Source of the DNA: Chloracidobacterium sp.
GTDB taxonomy: Bacteria; Acidobacteriota; Blastocatellia; Pyrinomonadales; Pyrinomonadaceae
Assembly (NCBI GenBank): GCA_016716305.1
Contig: JADJWP010000002.1
Span: forward strand, 62,001 to 126,000
Direction: 5' to 3'
DNA: 64,000 nucleotides
Part shown: in pieces, positions 20,312-29,255 of the stretch
How positions within the stretch are numbered: position 1 is the stretch's first letter
How the letters are laid out: each line of letters starts with the position of its first letter
The notes under the pieces: generated by a model
Database searches by the model: none
Seen by the model: only the letters and a program-made list of their open reading frames with translations
Told to the model about the DNA's origin: nothing
Program-made: the position numbers and the translations under genes

Positions 20312-21897
20312 GAATTGCGTTTGAACCATACAGCGTGTTCAGACCTACCCAAAATCGAATAACGAGCATTTATCAATTCAAAGGCCCCCGGAGCATTGTT
20401 TCGGATCATTGACTCGCACCCCGGATCAATTACAAGGAACCAAGGCGTGCTCCTTTCCAGCTCGCTTTCAAAAATGAGCCATTGCTTGGCGACAAAAAAC
20501 TCAGGCATCCATCCATTCGAACTGAAGGAAACCGGCACATCAAAGAGATAGTAATAAAGAGGATCACCACAAACAAAAAGCTGATCAGGCTCACCGGAAG
20601 AGAGTACAGATAAATAAGGATCCTCGAGAATTCGCGCATAATTTCGAATGTTGTCGCCCCTTCGCTCAAATATCTGAGACGGACTGACTAAACTTACGCT
20701 CGTTTCACGATTCTTCAAACGCTCCGCGTAAAAGATTGCGAGAAATCCAGTGATCAGACTGAGTCCGAACAAAAATGATAGAGGCCGTAATGAGCCGGCC
20801 GTAAGGAACGATGAAAGGAACTCAAGAAGTTCGTCGACACCCTTTAGAGCTAGGATACCTAAAGGAATAAAAAACAGTATGAAGTGATATGCCCACCATG
20901 AAGTCGCCTGCAGGAGTACCAGCCCTAGCCCGACAAAAAGCCAGGACATCAAGCACAACGAGATGATCCATTCGGATCGCTCAACGTCCGACGGCCAATC
21001 GCCGCGGCGGAATCTCTGAATAGATCTTGACAAAGCCAGCAAGAAAAAGAGCACGGTCAAGAGAATCAATGGCAGGAACGCGATTCCGAACCAACGCACG
21101 CTCGATTTCAGTGTAGGCAAGCGATCCCATCCGCCATGAAGGCTGATCGCCTCGGACGGATACTTGAATGTCGCATAAACAAACTCGTCTAATGCGCTAT
21201 TGAAATAAAAATATATAACGATCGCAACGATCGGTGTGATAATCGCAATTGCCGATATAGTCAGACCTGCGTATGATCTCCCACGCACTTCCTTCTTCTT
21301 CTGCACAGTTCTGATCCAAAAGAAACAAAGCAAGATCGAGATTCCTGCAATCGGCAAATAAGCAAGCTTTAGGAAAATCACAGATGCGATCGATAAACCG
21401 CTAACTGCGCAAACCAAATGCCACCAACGGGTGTTTGTGGTTTCTCGGAAACGAATTAGCAACGCGAATGAAAGGAATAACGGCAGACCGACAAGGCCCT
21501 CGACCTGAGTCAACTGCTGGCTTCCTGCAACAACGTAGTAGTACCCGACGGTGAAAAGCGGAGCGAAACTCACCAGCCATGAAGCTCTGAAATAATCATT
21601 CAAAAGTACAGATAAGAGTATGGAGAACAGTAGCCAGTTGATGAGTTCGAAAAGATGTATGCCGATCTCGTTGAAACCGAATAAGAAACCGCCAACGAGA
21701 TAAAAAAGAAAGATTCCAGGCTGTTTGACGTCCCAGACGTCCCGGTAGAGTACTGCACCATCGAGAATCTGCGATGCATACACCGTGAACAAAGCCTGGT
21801 CGCCCGTGTACGTCTCCGAGAGCCGCAAAACTCCCAAGACGGCTACAGTGGATATCGATAGGACCAAAAAAAGTAACTGAAGCTTTTTAACCTGCAT
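20308..21897 (-). CDS. Polytopic GT-C-like membrane glycosyltransferase
   Basis: About 529 residues with roughly ten to twelve membrane segments. The first extracytoplasmic loop holds YTGDQALFTVYASQI and LYRDVWDVKQPGIFLFY, resembling the acidic loop of GT39-type enzymes. A soluble C-terminal domain follows (QLFVCGDPLYYYLFDVPV). ATG at 21897 is preferred because a hydrophobic signal-anchor follows directly; a GTG at 21915 is also in frame, and neither has a clear ribosome-binding site. It overlaps the methyltransferase gene by four bases. Acceptor and donor are unknown. Confidence 0.75.
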   Translation of the reverse strand: MQVKKLQLLFLVLSISTVAVLGVLRLSETYTGDQALFTVYASQILDGAVLYRDVWDVKQPGIFLFYLVGGFLFGFNEIGIHLFELINWLLFSILLSVLLNDYFRASWLVSFAPLFTVGYYYVVAGSQQLTQVEGLVGLPLFLSFALLIRFRETTNTRWWHLVCAVSGLSIASVIFLKLAYLPIAGISILLCFFWIRTVQKKKEVRGRSYAGLTISAIAIITPIVAIVIYFYFNSALDEFVYATFKYPSEAISLHGGWDRLPTLKSSVRWFGIAFLPLILLTVLFFLLALSRSIQRFRRGDWPSDVERSEWIISLCLMSWLFVGLGLVLLQATSWWAYHFILFFIPLGILALKGVDELLEFLSSFLTAGSLRPLSFLFGLSLITGFLAIFYAERLKNRETSVSLVSPSQIFERRGDNIRNYARILEDPYLSVLSSGEPDQLFVCGDPLYYYLFDVPVSFSSNGWMPEFFVAKQWLIFESELERSTPWFLVIDPGCESMIRNNAPGAFELINARYSILGRSEHAVWFKRNS

Positions 21898-21965
21898 TGC
21901 CCGATCGAATATCACCTTCGGTGAAGATGACCTGCGCTATCTTAGCGGGACTCGTGATGCCCCAT

Positions 21966-22973
21966 TTATCCTTGAGCGGTTGAGGCAAAGAGTTCATTGC
22001 CTGACACGTTTTCCCGCACCGGAAGCGTTTGCTGCTCAAGCGTGCCTACAAAGTCGGCCATCGAGACTATATCGAAGTGGCGGGAAAGTGCCCCTATCGT
22101 CTCGCTTACAAGCTCGATCTTGTTTTCGATGCTAAGTCTCATCCCCGGGAAAAATGACAGCTCAGGCGCGTCGTCGGCGGTCATGAAATCGAGAGGATGC
22201 AACAATATAGATGGTTGAATGCCTTTTGCTTTGCAGAGGCGTATCGCGGTTTTCCAATACGCCAAAGCAACCGATTTAGAGAAAGTTGAAAGGTATATTA
22301 TATAACTCAAATGAATCGGCGTCTTAGCGATCGGTAGCGTCGTTACCGGAATTTCGATGATCGACCGTTGGTTCACGATCAGCCGGTACGGTTTTAGAGG
22401 AGCAAAGCCATCTGAAAACTTGCCGAAAAGGAGTTTTCGCTTTTCCTTTTCCTTTTCGGACATTTCGACAGCATTGAAAAAGTAATATGCCCGAGCCAAC
22501 GGAGCTATGAACGTTGGAAAAGTCGAGCAATCGTAGTCGTAACCACGCTCAGTTAGCACCTCTAACACGGTAGGCGAGAGACTAAAGCCCGGGCCCCGGA
22601 AGCCTTTTGGCATTTCACCTGTGGCTTCAGCTATTGCAGCCTCGGAGCGAATAAACTCCTCGTCAAGCTCATCGCGGGAATAGAGATGGAGCCACGGTTC
22701 GTGATTGAACGAGTGGTTTCCGACTTCGTGGCCGGCCTTTGGGATCTGTGACAGTACTTCGTGGTTCTTTTCAAGGGCTGCGTCCTGTCCAACAATGAAG
22801 AAAGTTATACTAAGATCGCGTTCCTTCAGAAATCTCAGAACCCGCGGTACAACGATATCCAGGTACGAGGGGAAACTTTCCCAACCACTATCGCCATGCG
22901 TCTTCATGTAGGACCATTTGTTATCAAGGTCCAACGAAAGGCTCGCGATGGGTTTGTTGGTTGGTTTTGACAT
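21966..22973 (-). CDS. Polysaccharide deacetylase family protein
   Basis: 335 residues. The NodB motif 1 reads SLSLDLDNKW with Asp at 15 and 17. Motif 2 is GNHSFNHEPW with His at 87 and 91. Motif 3 is FRGPGFSLSP. The DLDNKW variant is typical of a subgroup found with sugar biosynthesis genes. No signal peptide is seen, so the substrate is probably a cytoplasmic nucleotide- or lipid-linked N-acetyl sugar. It follows the FAD oxidoreductase gene after 37 bp. Confidence 0.87.
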   Translation of the reverse strand: MSKPTNKPIASLSLDLDNKWSYMKTHGDSGWESFPSYLDIVVPRVLRFLKERDLSITFFIVGQDAALEKNHEVLSQIPKAGHEVGNHSFNHEPWLHLYSRDELDEEFIRSEAAIAEATGEMPKGFRGPGFSLSPTVLEVLTERGYDYDCSTFPTFIAPLARAYYFFNAVEMSEKEKEKRKLLFGKFSDGFAPLKPYRLIVNQRSIIEIPVTTLPIAKTPIHLSYIIYLSTFSKSVALAYWKTAIRLCKAKGIQPSILLHPLDFMTADDAPELSFFPGMRLSIENKIELVSETIGALSRHFDIVSMADFVGTLEQQTLPVRENVSGNELFASTAQG

Positions 22974-23010
22974 AATGCGTTTGTCTAGTTCAAAGATCTT
23001 GATAATAAGT

Positions 23011-24309
23011 TCAAATGTACTCCGCCATTGAAAAGTCCTCTGCGAGTTGAATGGTTTCGTTTACGTTTAAGGTACCATTCGTGATGTGCGACGAATTAAG
23101 CACGAACACATTTGGGATCGATACCGATGTATTCGGGATCCCGGCCGAATAATTTAACACCGGTAGAGGGAATACCTCTCGGACCCTCGAGATCCTAAGA
23201 TCGACAACATCCTCTCGTCTGAAATTCGCATACATTGCCGCAAAACCAGTCAGAAAGTTCTCAACTACTTTATCATCAGCAACATCGAATATTGGATCGT
23301 CAGATTCCACGTACTTCGGCAGATAGACTAGCGAGTTACCGCCAAATTCGCTTTTGTCTACCAATGCCGACATTTCTATTATTCCCGTGAATGGCGTGTC
23401 ATCGGTGATGTTCGTTACGTAGAAATCCGAGATCGGTTGTTTCAGCAGCACTGAGACGCAGATGATTCCCTGATATCGTATCGCCTCATAAGCCAAACGC
23501 TCTTCGGCGGTCAATTGCGGCAACAATTTCGCTGCAACCTTTGGTGGACACGTAAGCACGGCCTTATCGAAGTCCTGGAATGTTCCTTTACATTCAATGC
23601 GGACGCCGTCGCTCTGGGTCGCTTCAACGGCCTCGACCTTGCTGTTTAAGACCATCTTAACACCCAACTGAACCAGTTCTTCGCCAAAGCGTTTGAGGAC
23701 CCTCGCATAACCGCCCCGGACGTACCCGAACATCTCTTTCTTGAGACCTGAATTCCTGGCGGCATACATGCGTTGAATGGTCGCCCAAATAAAGGCCGCA
23801 GAGGTTTGTTTATACGCATCCCCAAGCTTTGCACGCAGCAGCGGAAGCCACATTTTCTCGAAGGTTTTTCTGCCCGAAAGACCAGTAAGCCAATCTTCAA
23901 CCGGAATCCTCTCAAGAGTTCGCCAGTTCTTCAACCTTGAAGCATAGAAGATAGTGGCGCCAAGACGAAGTTTGCTCAGGATGTCGAGAGGCGGGAAGCG
24001 GAGGAATTCTAAAGTGTTCGACATCGAGTGCAGCTTTCCGTCGGTATAGAATCCAGTCTTCGTTTCAACCCAACGGAATTCTTCGCCCAGACCGAGTTCT
24101 TCGACGATTCGACGTGTGTACTGGTCGGACAACAGCGTTACGTGGTAATGCTTGTCCCAGGTAACGCCGCCGATCTGCCATGCTGAAGCAAGCCCACCGA
24201 TCTCGGATGCGGATTCAAAGATCGTTACAGTGTTGCCTCGCTGTGCACAACGGAGAGCAATCGTCAGACCGAGAAATCCGCCGCCTACAATTGCTATGTT
24301 CTGGCCCAT
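23011..24309 (-). CDS. NAD(P)/FAD-dependent oxidoreductase (COG1232-like), second copy
   Basis: About 432 residues. It starts with MGQNIAIVGGGFLGLTIAL and then FESASEIGGLASAW, a dinucleotide-binding fold for FAD. Further features are the WDKHYHVTLLSD segment and a C-terminal FAD-contact region (VFVLNSSHITNGTLNVNE). ATG at 24309 is chosen because it avoids overlap with the acetyltransferase gene; ATG at 24339 is an alternative. It is distantly related to the oxidoreductase at 16948-18447. Its substrate is not known, but its position within a sugar-nucleotide operon suggests oxidation or isomerisation of a glycan intermediate. Confidence 0.8.
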   Translation of the reverse strand: MGQNIAIVGGGFLGLTIALRCAQRGNTVTIFESASEIGGLASAWQIGGVTWDKHYHVTLLSDQYTRRIVEELGLGEEFRWVETKTGFYTDGKLHSMSNTLEFLRFPPLDILSKLRLGATIFYASRLKNWRTLERIPVEDWLTGLSGRKTFEKMWLPLLRAKLGDAYKQTSAAFIWATIQRMYAARNSGLKKEMFGYVRGGYARVLKRFGEELVQLGVKMVLNSKVEAVEATQSDGVRIECKGTFQDFDKAVLTCPPKVAAKLLPQLTAEERLAYEAIRYQGIICVSVLLKQPISDFYVTNITDDTPFTGIIEMSALVDKSEFGGNSLVYLPKYVESDDPIFDVADDKVVENFLTGFAAMYANFRREDVVDLRISRVREVFPLPVLNYSAGIPNTSVSIPNVFVLNSSHITNGTLNVNETIQLAEDFSMAEYI

Positions 24310-24328
24310 TAGAGATCGACTTGATCTT

Positions 24329-24937
24329 TCAAATGTCATCTGCGGAAGACACACTCGTCCCGTGGATCATGTATTTCAAACCGCACTCGCAGGCGTATTC
24401 TGGCAGTTCGGGTCCAGGGAATCGATGGAAGAGTAGACCGCATTTGCAAACAGCTCCGATCGAACGAGCTGGGCTGCCGATCACCAAATGAAAATCAGGA
24501 ACGTTCTTTGTGACTACCGAGCCCATACCGACCATCGACCAACGACCGATCTCAAGATCGTTCCCGATAATACAACCCGCCCCGATCGTTGCACCTTCAC
24601 GAACAATGGTCGGGAGCGTGTGTTCATCGGGTTCACTAGGCCGAAGTGATTTCAAATCCGGAAAGGTAGCTCTGGGAAAACGGTCGTTTGTAAATGTCGT
24701 TGAGGCCGATATCATCACGCCATCCTCGATGGTAACGGCGGCACAGATATAAACCATCGCGTTAATTTTTACGCGATTACCAATTTGAACGTCATATGCG
24801 ATGTACGACTTTTCACCAACGATACACTCGTCGCCGATCCTTGCACCGTGTCGGATGTGCACATTGTCCCAAATGCTTGAACCTTCGCCAAGTACGACGT
24901 CTTCTTCGATTATCGCTGTCGGGTGTATCCTAACCAT
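24329..24937 (-). CDS. Hexapeptide-repeat N-acetyltransferase, WlbB/WbpD-like
   Basis: About 202 residues of left-handed beta-helix repeats (IHPTAIIEED, GEGSSIWDNVHI, GARIGDECIV, GATIGAGCII). The FTNDRFPRA segment and SMVGMGSVVTKNVPDF are typical of the WlbB/WbpD/QdtC-type acetyltransferases that acetylate a 3-amino group on a UDP- or dTDP-sugar. The C-terminus adds CKCG and CECG, a possible zinc knuckle. ATG at 24937 is chosen: it lies 22 bp after the stop of the dehydrogenase gene. With its two upstream neighbours it makes a dehydrogenase-aminotransferase-acetyltransferase set. Confidence 0.85.
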   Translation of the reverse strand: MVRIHPTAIIEEDVVLGEGSSIWDNVHIRHGARIGDECIVGEKSYIAYDVQIGNRVKINAMVYICAAVTIEDGVMISASTTFTNDRFPRATFPDLKSLRPSEPDEHTLPTIVREGATIGAGCIIGNDLEIGRWSMVGMGSVVTKNVPDFHLVIGSPARSIGAVCKCGLLFHRFPGPELPEYACECGLKYMIHGTSVSSADDI

Positions 24938-24959
24938 AATCTGAATCACCGGCTGAGGA

Positions 24960-26054
24960 TCAAATAACGACCGCGGCAAGTGACTGAATTGAATCGTTGG
25001 CTGTGACGGCCGAGAGTACCGTTACCCAGCCGGCAACCTTACTCTTTCCACCACTTCCAACAGCCCCACTTTTCTCGGTCACGGACTGCCAATGATTTGC
25101 GGATAATGACCTGTAAGCCGCATCGATCACTTTAACCGATGCGAGGGCAGCGTCCTGATCGATCAGTAGTTCCTCTTTTTCTTTGATCGCGTTCCGGAAA
25201 TTCTCGATCTTAGACCTGAATGCCTGCACTTTGTCATAGCCCTTACCAAAAACGATCCAGTCAGGCGATGAATTAAGCCGATATTTTGATTCGCGCCAAC
25301 CGATGTGGATTGTGCCATTTGTGCCGTAGATGCTTATAAAATAAGGTAATTCTTTACTTATCCCCCAAGTAAGATCAACAGTTGCAACGATCCCGTTTTC
25401 TGTTTTTGCCATTAGGCGGACGTTTTCGTCAACAGATAGGCCTTGAGTGCCGCCGGATTCGACTGCTAGAACTTCGGTGACCGGTCCAAGGAAATAGCGA
25501 ATAATATCGACCGAGTGGGTGCCGTTGTCCATTAAGACCCCGCCGCCAGAGATCGATTTATCAGCGTTCCATCTTTTCGACATGTCCACTTTGGCAGTAA
25601 AGGAATTGTCGAATTGAACAATATCGCCGAGAATGCCCGAGGCAACTAATGACTTGGCCTTTATCACATCTTCGACGTAGCGGAACTTCGAAGCCATTGT
25701 AAAGACCGTCCCGCATCGATCAGCGGTTGCGATCATGCGTTCCGCATCAGCGATAGTCAGACACAATGGCTTTTCACATAGCACATGGACGCCACGCTCC
25801 ATAAAATATTCAGCGATCTCCGGGTGGGATACTGGCGGAGTTGCTATGATCACTGCATCGATCTCAGCTTTTTCAGCGAGTTCTTTGTAATCGCCAAATG
25901 ACAATGCTCCGAATGGTTCAGCAAAAGCATCGGCCGATTCTTTGCGAAGGTCTGCAACCGCGACTAACGAACAGCATTCGCTTGCCACGAACGCCTGAGA
26001 ATAGGTTTGGGCAATGCCGCCAGTACCTATAAGTCCGAATCGTAATTTACTCAT
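24960..26054 (-). CDS. Gfo/Idh/MocA family NAD-dependent sugar dehydrogenase, WlbA-like
   Basis: 364 residues. The N-terminal Rossmann motif is FGLIGTGGIAQTY. The family signature VLCEKPLCLT carries the conserved Lys, and GGGVLMDNGTHSVDIIRYF carries the Asp and His of the active site. In the Wlb pathway this family oxidises C3 of UDP-GlcNAcA to the 3-keto sugar used by the aminotransferase. The adjacent aminotransferase and acetyltransferase genes support that type of role, but the exact nucleotide sugar is inferred only. Confidence 0.85.
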   Translation of the reverse strand: MSKLRFGLIGTGGIAQTYSQAFVASECCSLVAVADLRKESADAFAEPFGALSFGDYKELAEKAEIDAVIIATPPVSHPEIAEYFMERGVHVLCEKPLCLTIADAERMIATADRCGTVFTMASKFRYVEDVIKAKSLVASGILGDIVQFDNSFTAKVDMSKRWNADKSISGGGVLMDNGTHSVDIIRYFLGPVTEVLAVESGGTQGLSVDENVRLMAKTENGIVATVDLTWGISKELPYFISIYGTNGTIHIGWRESKYRLNSSPDWIVFGKGYDKVQAFRSKIENFRNAIKEKEELLIDQDAALASVKVIDAAYRSLSANHWQSVTEKSGAVGSGGKSKVAGWVTVLSAVTANDSIQSLAAVVI

Positions 26055-26225
26055 ATCTAGTTCTTGTTAAGGTCTCAGCAAACCAAATAAACGCGTTTTC
26101 ACGAAAAAGTGATGTTCAAACCAAACAGCCGCGCCGAAACGACGACCCAGGTGTAACTCTTCGCAGGTCGACGTGTGTGAAAAATAGGCGATCAGCCAAA
26201 ATCTTGTCAGATGGCCGCGAATTGG

Positions 26226-27515
26226 TTAATTGAGACACCGATTTCCAGCACAAACCACACATTCACCCCTTCCTTGAGACACACTTTCGATTCTGACCGA
26301 GGCAACGGCCTCTCTGATCGAGTCGGCTAGGAAATGAACATGTTCCTCATTGTATCTTTCGTTAATCGGGAGCACGAGTACGTCGTGCAGGCCCTTGAAA
26401 GTTCCGGGAAACTTGTCATCCGAATAATCCACCGCTTCCGGCCTCGCCAGATTGAACGGGTAATGACTATCCCCAAAGGTATTTTGGTCTCGAAATACCT
26501 GACACTTGAAGGCGGGCTTAACAACGTATCTCGGAGCCGAAGCCACGTCGTATGCCTTCAGAGCCTTTGCGAGTCCGACAGAACCATCTTGGATCTTTGT
26601 GTCGTCGACGCGAAGGCAGTACTTCCAATAAGTCATTGTCGAATCCGACGCAGGTTTGTAACTCTCAATTCCGTCGATGTCGTCAATGAGCGCGTCCAAC
26701 AGCGAAGCCATCTCCTGGCGTTGCTTAACCGAATTATCGAGCTTCTTGAGTTGTTCAAAAGCAAGAGCAGCTTGAAGTTCCGTCATTCGGTAGTTGAGAG
26801 CGATAAAATAATGGTCCGGGTTGTCGTCACCGTAACCCCAGGCTTTGTTGATAAAGAGGAACATACGGCGAGCTATCTCGTCGTCATCAGTGACCACCAT
26901 CCCACCTTCGCCCGTGGTCATTTGCTTGCCCTGTTGAAATGAAAATGCACCGACTTTACCGATAGTGCCTGCCTTTCGTCCGTTCACTGTTGCAAGGAAA
27001 CTCTGTGCTGCGTCCTCGATTACCGAGATGCCGCGAGAATCGGCGAGTTCCATGATCTCTTTCATCCGGCACGGATTACCAAAGAGATGTGTAACTATTA
27101 TCGCTTTTGTCCTCTCGCTCAATGCAGACTCGATCGTCTGCGCGGTCACGTTTAAGGTCTTTGGGCATACATCTGCAAAAACGGGAACCGCTCCTTGAAA
27201 AATTATCGGAGTCAAAGCTCCCATATCGGTGATCGAAGTCGTGACTATTTCGTCACCCGGATTTGGGTTGATCGCGGCGATCGCTGTGTGGACAGCCGCC
27301 GAACCCGAATTACAGGCAAAGGCATGTTTCACACCCATTTTTTCGGCAAAGGCTCTTTCAAGCATTCGGCCGAATTTTCCTTTTGTAGTGATCAACACCC
27401 CTGAATCAATGACCTCTTTGAGAGCAGCGAGTTCTTCGCTTCCAAAGCTTCTGCCTGTGGCATCTTGATCCGATGGGAGTTTAACGACGGCTTCAGATTG
27501 TGATGATGTTGACAT
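26226..27515 (-). CDS. DegT/DnrJ/EryC1/StrS aminotransferase (sugar 3-aminotransferase candidate)
   Basis: 429 residues. The PLP lysine is K197 in FSFQQGKQMTTGEGG, and the cofactor-binding Asp is in VIEDAAQS (D168). The substrate-face motif LNYRMTELQAALAFEQL is typical of the family. The enzyme transfers an amino group from glutamate to a keto sugar nucleotide. The ATG overlaps the stop of the deacetylase-GT2 gene (TAATG), indicating coupled translation. The C-terminal tail is Cys-rich (CVVCAGNRC), which is unusual. It sits 171 bp upstream of the WlbA-like gene. Confidence 0.9.
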   Translation of the reverse strand: MSTSSQSEAVVKLPSDQDATGRSFGSEELAALKEVIDSGVLITTKGKFGRMLERAFAEKMGVKHAFACNSGSAAVHTAIAAINPNPGDEIVTTSITDMGALTPIIFQGAVPVFADVCPKTLNVTAQTIESALSERTKAIIVTHLFGNPCRMKEIMELADSRGISVIEDAAQSFLATVNGRKAGTIGKVGAFSFQQGKQMTTGEGGMVVTDDDEIARRMFLFINKAWGYGDDNPDHYFIALNYRMTELQAALAFEQLKKLDNSVKQRQEMASLLDALIDDIDGIESYKPASDSTMTYWKYCLRVDDTKIQDGSVGLAKALKAYDVASAPRYVVKPAFKCQVFRDQNTFGDSHYPFNLARPEAVDYSDDKFPGTFKGLHDVLVLPINERYNEEHVHFLADSIREAVASVRIESVSQGRGECVVCAGNRCLN

Positions 27516-29239
27516 TAACGTTCTATGTTTCTTTCCCTTTCTTTAGATTCGGTTTTTACCGTGTCTCTTGGCAAAGAAGGTTTAATTTGATGCGTTTTCC
27601 CAAAGAATCTCAACCTTCCCAGCCGTGATAAAAGTCTCAGATGACCGAAGATCGTCTTCGCCGTTTTCATCTTCGATGCCCCGAAAAGTCGTACTTCGAG
27701 AGTCGCCGGGTACTCAACGATCTTTCCCCCCGCCAAATCGAGTTTACCCAACATTTCCGCGACACCGAGAAAACCGCCCTCCTGCATATCAAGTTGGATC
27801 ACCGAGTCTCGCCGATACACACGAAAGCAACTGGTATAAGTGAACAATTTGGTGTTCAAAGTTCTGCGATAAAGGAACGAGGCTCCTTTTGATAGAAAGA
27901 GCCTCCAACCCGGGACGTTTCTCACCTCGCCTTCCCGATGGTATGGCGATGCCGTGACCATATCTGTACTCGAATCCAAGAGTGGTAGCATATCCACAAG
28001 ATGTAGCGGATCATATGTGCAATCACAGTCCATAGAACACACAATCTCAGTTTCCGAGGATTTCAGTCCAGTAAATATTGCGGCTGCCACGCCCATATTT
28101 GTATCATGTCGAACGAATTGTACATTTTTCTTCGTTCCAAAAAGTTCATTTAGTTTTTCCAACGTCGCATCGGTGCTCCCATCATCGACAAATAGGAATT
28201 GGGAACGATAACCGGCGTCCAACAGTTTCATCTCGACTCCTCGGAGAGTATTAGCAAGATAGGGAAGCGCCTCACATTCGTTGTAGCAGGGAATTACGAT
28301 CGATACAGGTAAGTGAGAGTCAGATGACGGGTGCGGATCACGAATTTCGAACTTCTCGTCACTTGTGTACCGGATCGATTCGGGCAAGACAGGTTGATCG
28401 TTGATACCAAGATAGGCGGCAACACTGGAAAACTGATACCGTCGTAAATTCTCACGGATCACCCAACCCATTTTATCGAGCTTTCGGTAATGACGAATGC
28501 GATTTAGATAGGTAGCAGCCGAGATTCGCGGTTGCTCAGGATCAAGCTCCCAAACGTGGAAATAAAAGACGAACGGTTGTTTGAAACTTCGATCCCAATT
28601 CGTTATCGCGTGCTTTAGAAGTGAAAACGGGATTTGTCGAATGTAATTACCGCCCGATATCGGCAAAAGTCCGATACCCAGGTCAACAGTCGAATACGGA
28701 AACTCCCATATAGACTGTTCGGCGGTCTTCACTTCACGCGCAAACCTATCGACTCGATCGTCACGTCTTGAAGGCATGAACGAAGCATCATAAACGAAAC
28801 CCTCGCTCGCAAGCTCATCGAGCACCCATTTGTCCCTTCCGAATTCAAGTTTCTCTGCCGATCTATATCCAATTACCTTTTGACCTGACGCAAGCTCGAG
28901 GGCGTGGTTAGTTCGACGAAGGTCTTCGCGAAACTCATCGGGTGTTAAATTCTTTAGACTCCTATGATAGTAGCCACGAGATGCGATCTCATGCCCTCTC
29001 GATGCGATCTCATGAACCAGGCCCGGGTTTTGTTCGGCTATCCATCCAAGGACAAAGAATGTCGCTTTCGTATCGAACTGATCTAAGAGATCAAGGGCCT
29101 TTAACGTATTGTTCTCATAACGCGTTGCAAAATTGGCCCAGTTACGTTCCTGGATCAATTTCTCGAAAGCTCCAACTTGAAAATAATCCTCAACCAGGAC
29201 CGTTAATAAGTGGCACTTTGGATGGGCAGGAGACCTCAT
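27515..29239 (-). CDS. Fusion of XrtA-type polysaccharide deacetylase domain (probably inactive) and GT2 glycosyltransferase
   Basis: 574 residues. Residues 1-285 match the deacetylase family of exosortase A loci: VEDYFQVGAFEKLI, DTKATFFVLGWIAE, GGNYIRQIPF and FYFHVWELDPEQPR. Residues ~305-520 form a GT2 domain (VSIVIPCYNECEAL, VDDGSTD, SMDCDCTYDP) without an obvious membrane anchor. The deacetylase active site looks damaged. The expected TVDVED reads TVLVED, so the catalytic Asp is Leu15. The expected SHGYxH reads SRGYYH, so the first metal His is Arg88. The RAP motif reads RSA. The GT2 half appears intact, so the protein is probably a transferase with a pseudo-deacetylase domain. It lies between the WecB-like and aminotransferase genes. 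Confidence 0.85.
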   Translation of the reverse strand: MRSPAHPKCHLLTVLVEDYFQVGAFEKLIQERNWANFATRYENNTLKALDLLDQFDTKATFFVLGWIAEQNPGLVHEIASRGHEIASRGYYHRSLKNLTPDEFREDLRRTNHALELASGQKVIGYRSAEKLEFGRDKWVLDELASEGFVYDASFMPSRRDDRVDRFAREVKTAEQSIWEFPYSTVDLGIGLLPISGGNYIRQIPFSLLKHAITNWDRSFKQPFVFYFHVWELDPEQPRISAATYLNRIRHYRKLDKMGWVIRENLRRYQFSSVAAYLGINDQPVLPESIRYTSDEKFEIRDPHPSSDSHLPVSIVIPCYNECEALPYLANTLRGVEMKLLDAGYRSQFLFVDDGSTDATLEKLNELFGTKKNVQFVRHDTNMGVAAAIFTGLKSSETEIVCSMDCDCTYDPLHLVDMLPLLDSSTDMVTASPYHREGEVRNVPGWRLFLSKGASFLYRRTLNTKLFTYTSCFRVYRRDSVIQLDMQEGGFLGVAEMLGKLDLAGGKIVEYPATLEVRLFGASKMKTAKTIFGHLRLLSRLGRLRFFGKTHQIKPSLPRDTVKTESKERERNIER

Positions 29240-29255
29240 TATCGTAGATATGACG

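Noticed and set aside
28975..29025. Recent tandem duplication in the deacetylase-GT2 gene (repeated HEIASRG)
   Set aside because: Family members have the same spacing there (for example RGHEIASHG), so length is normal; only the His to Arg change is unusual.
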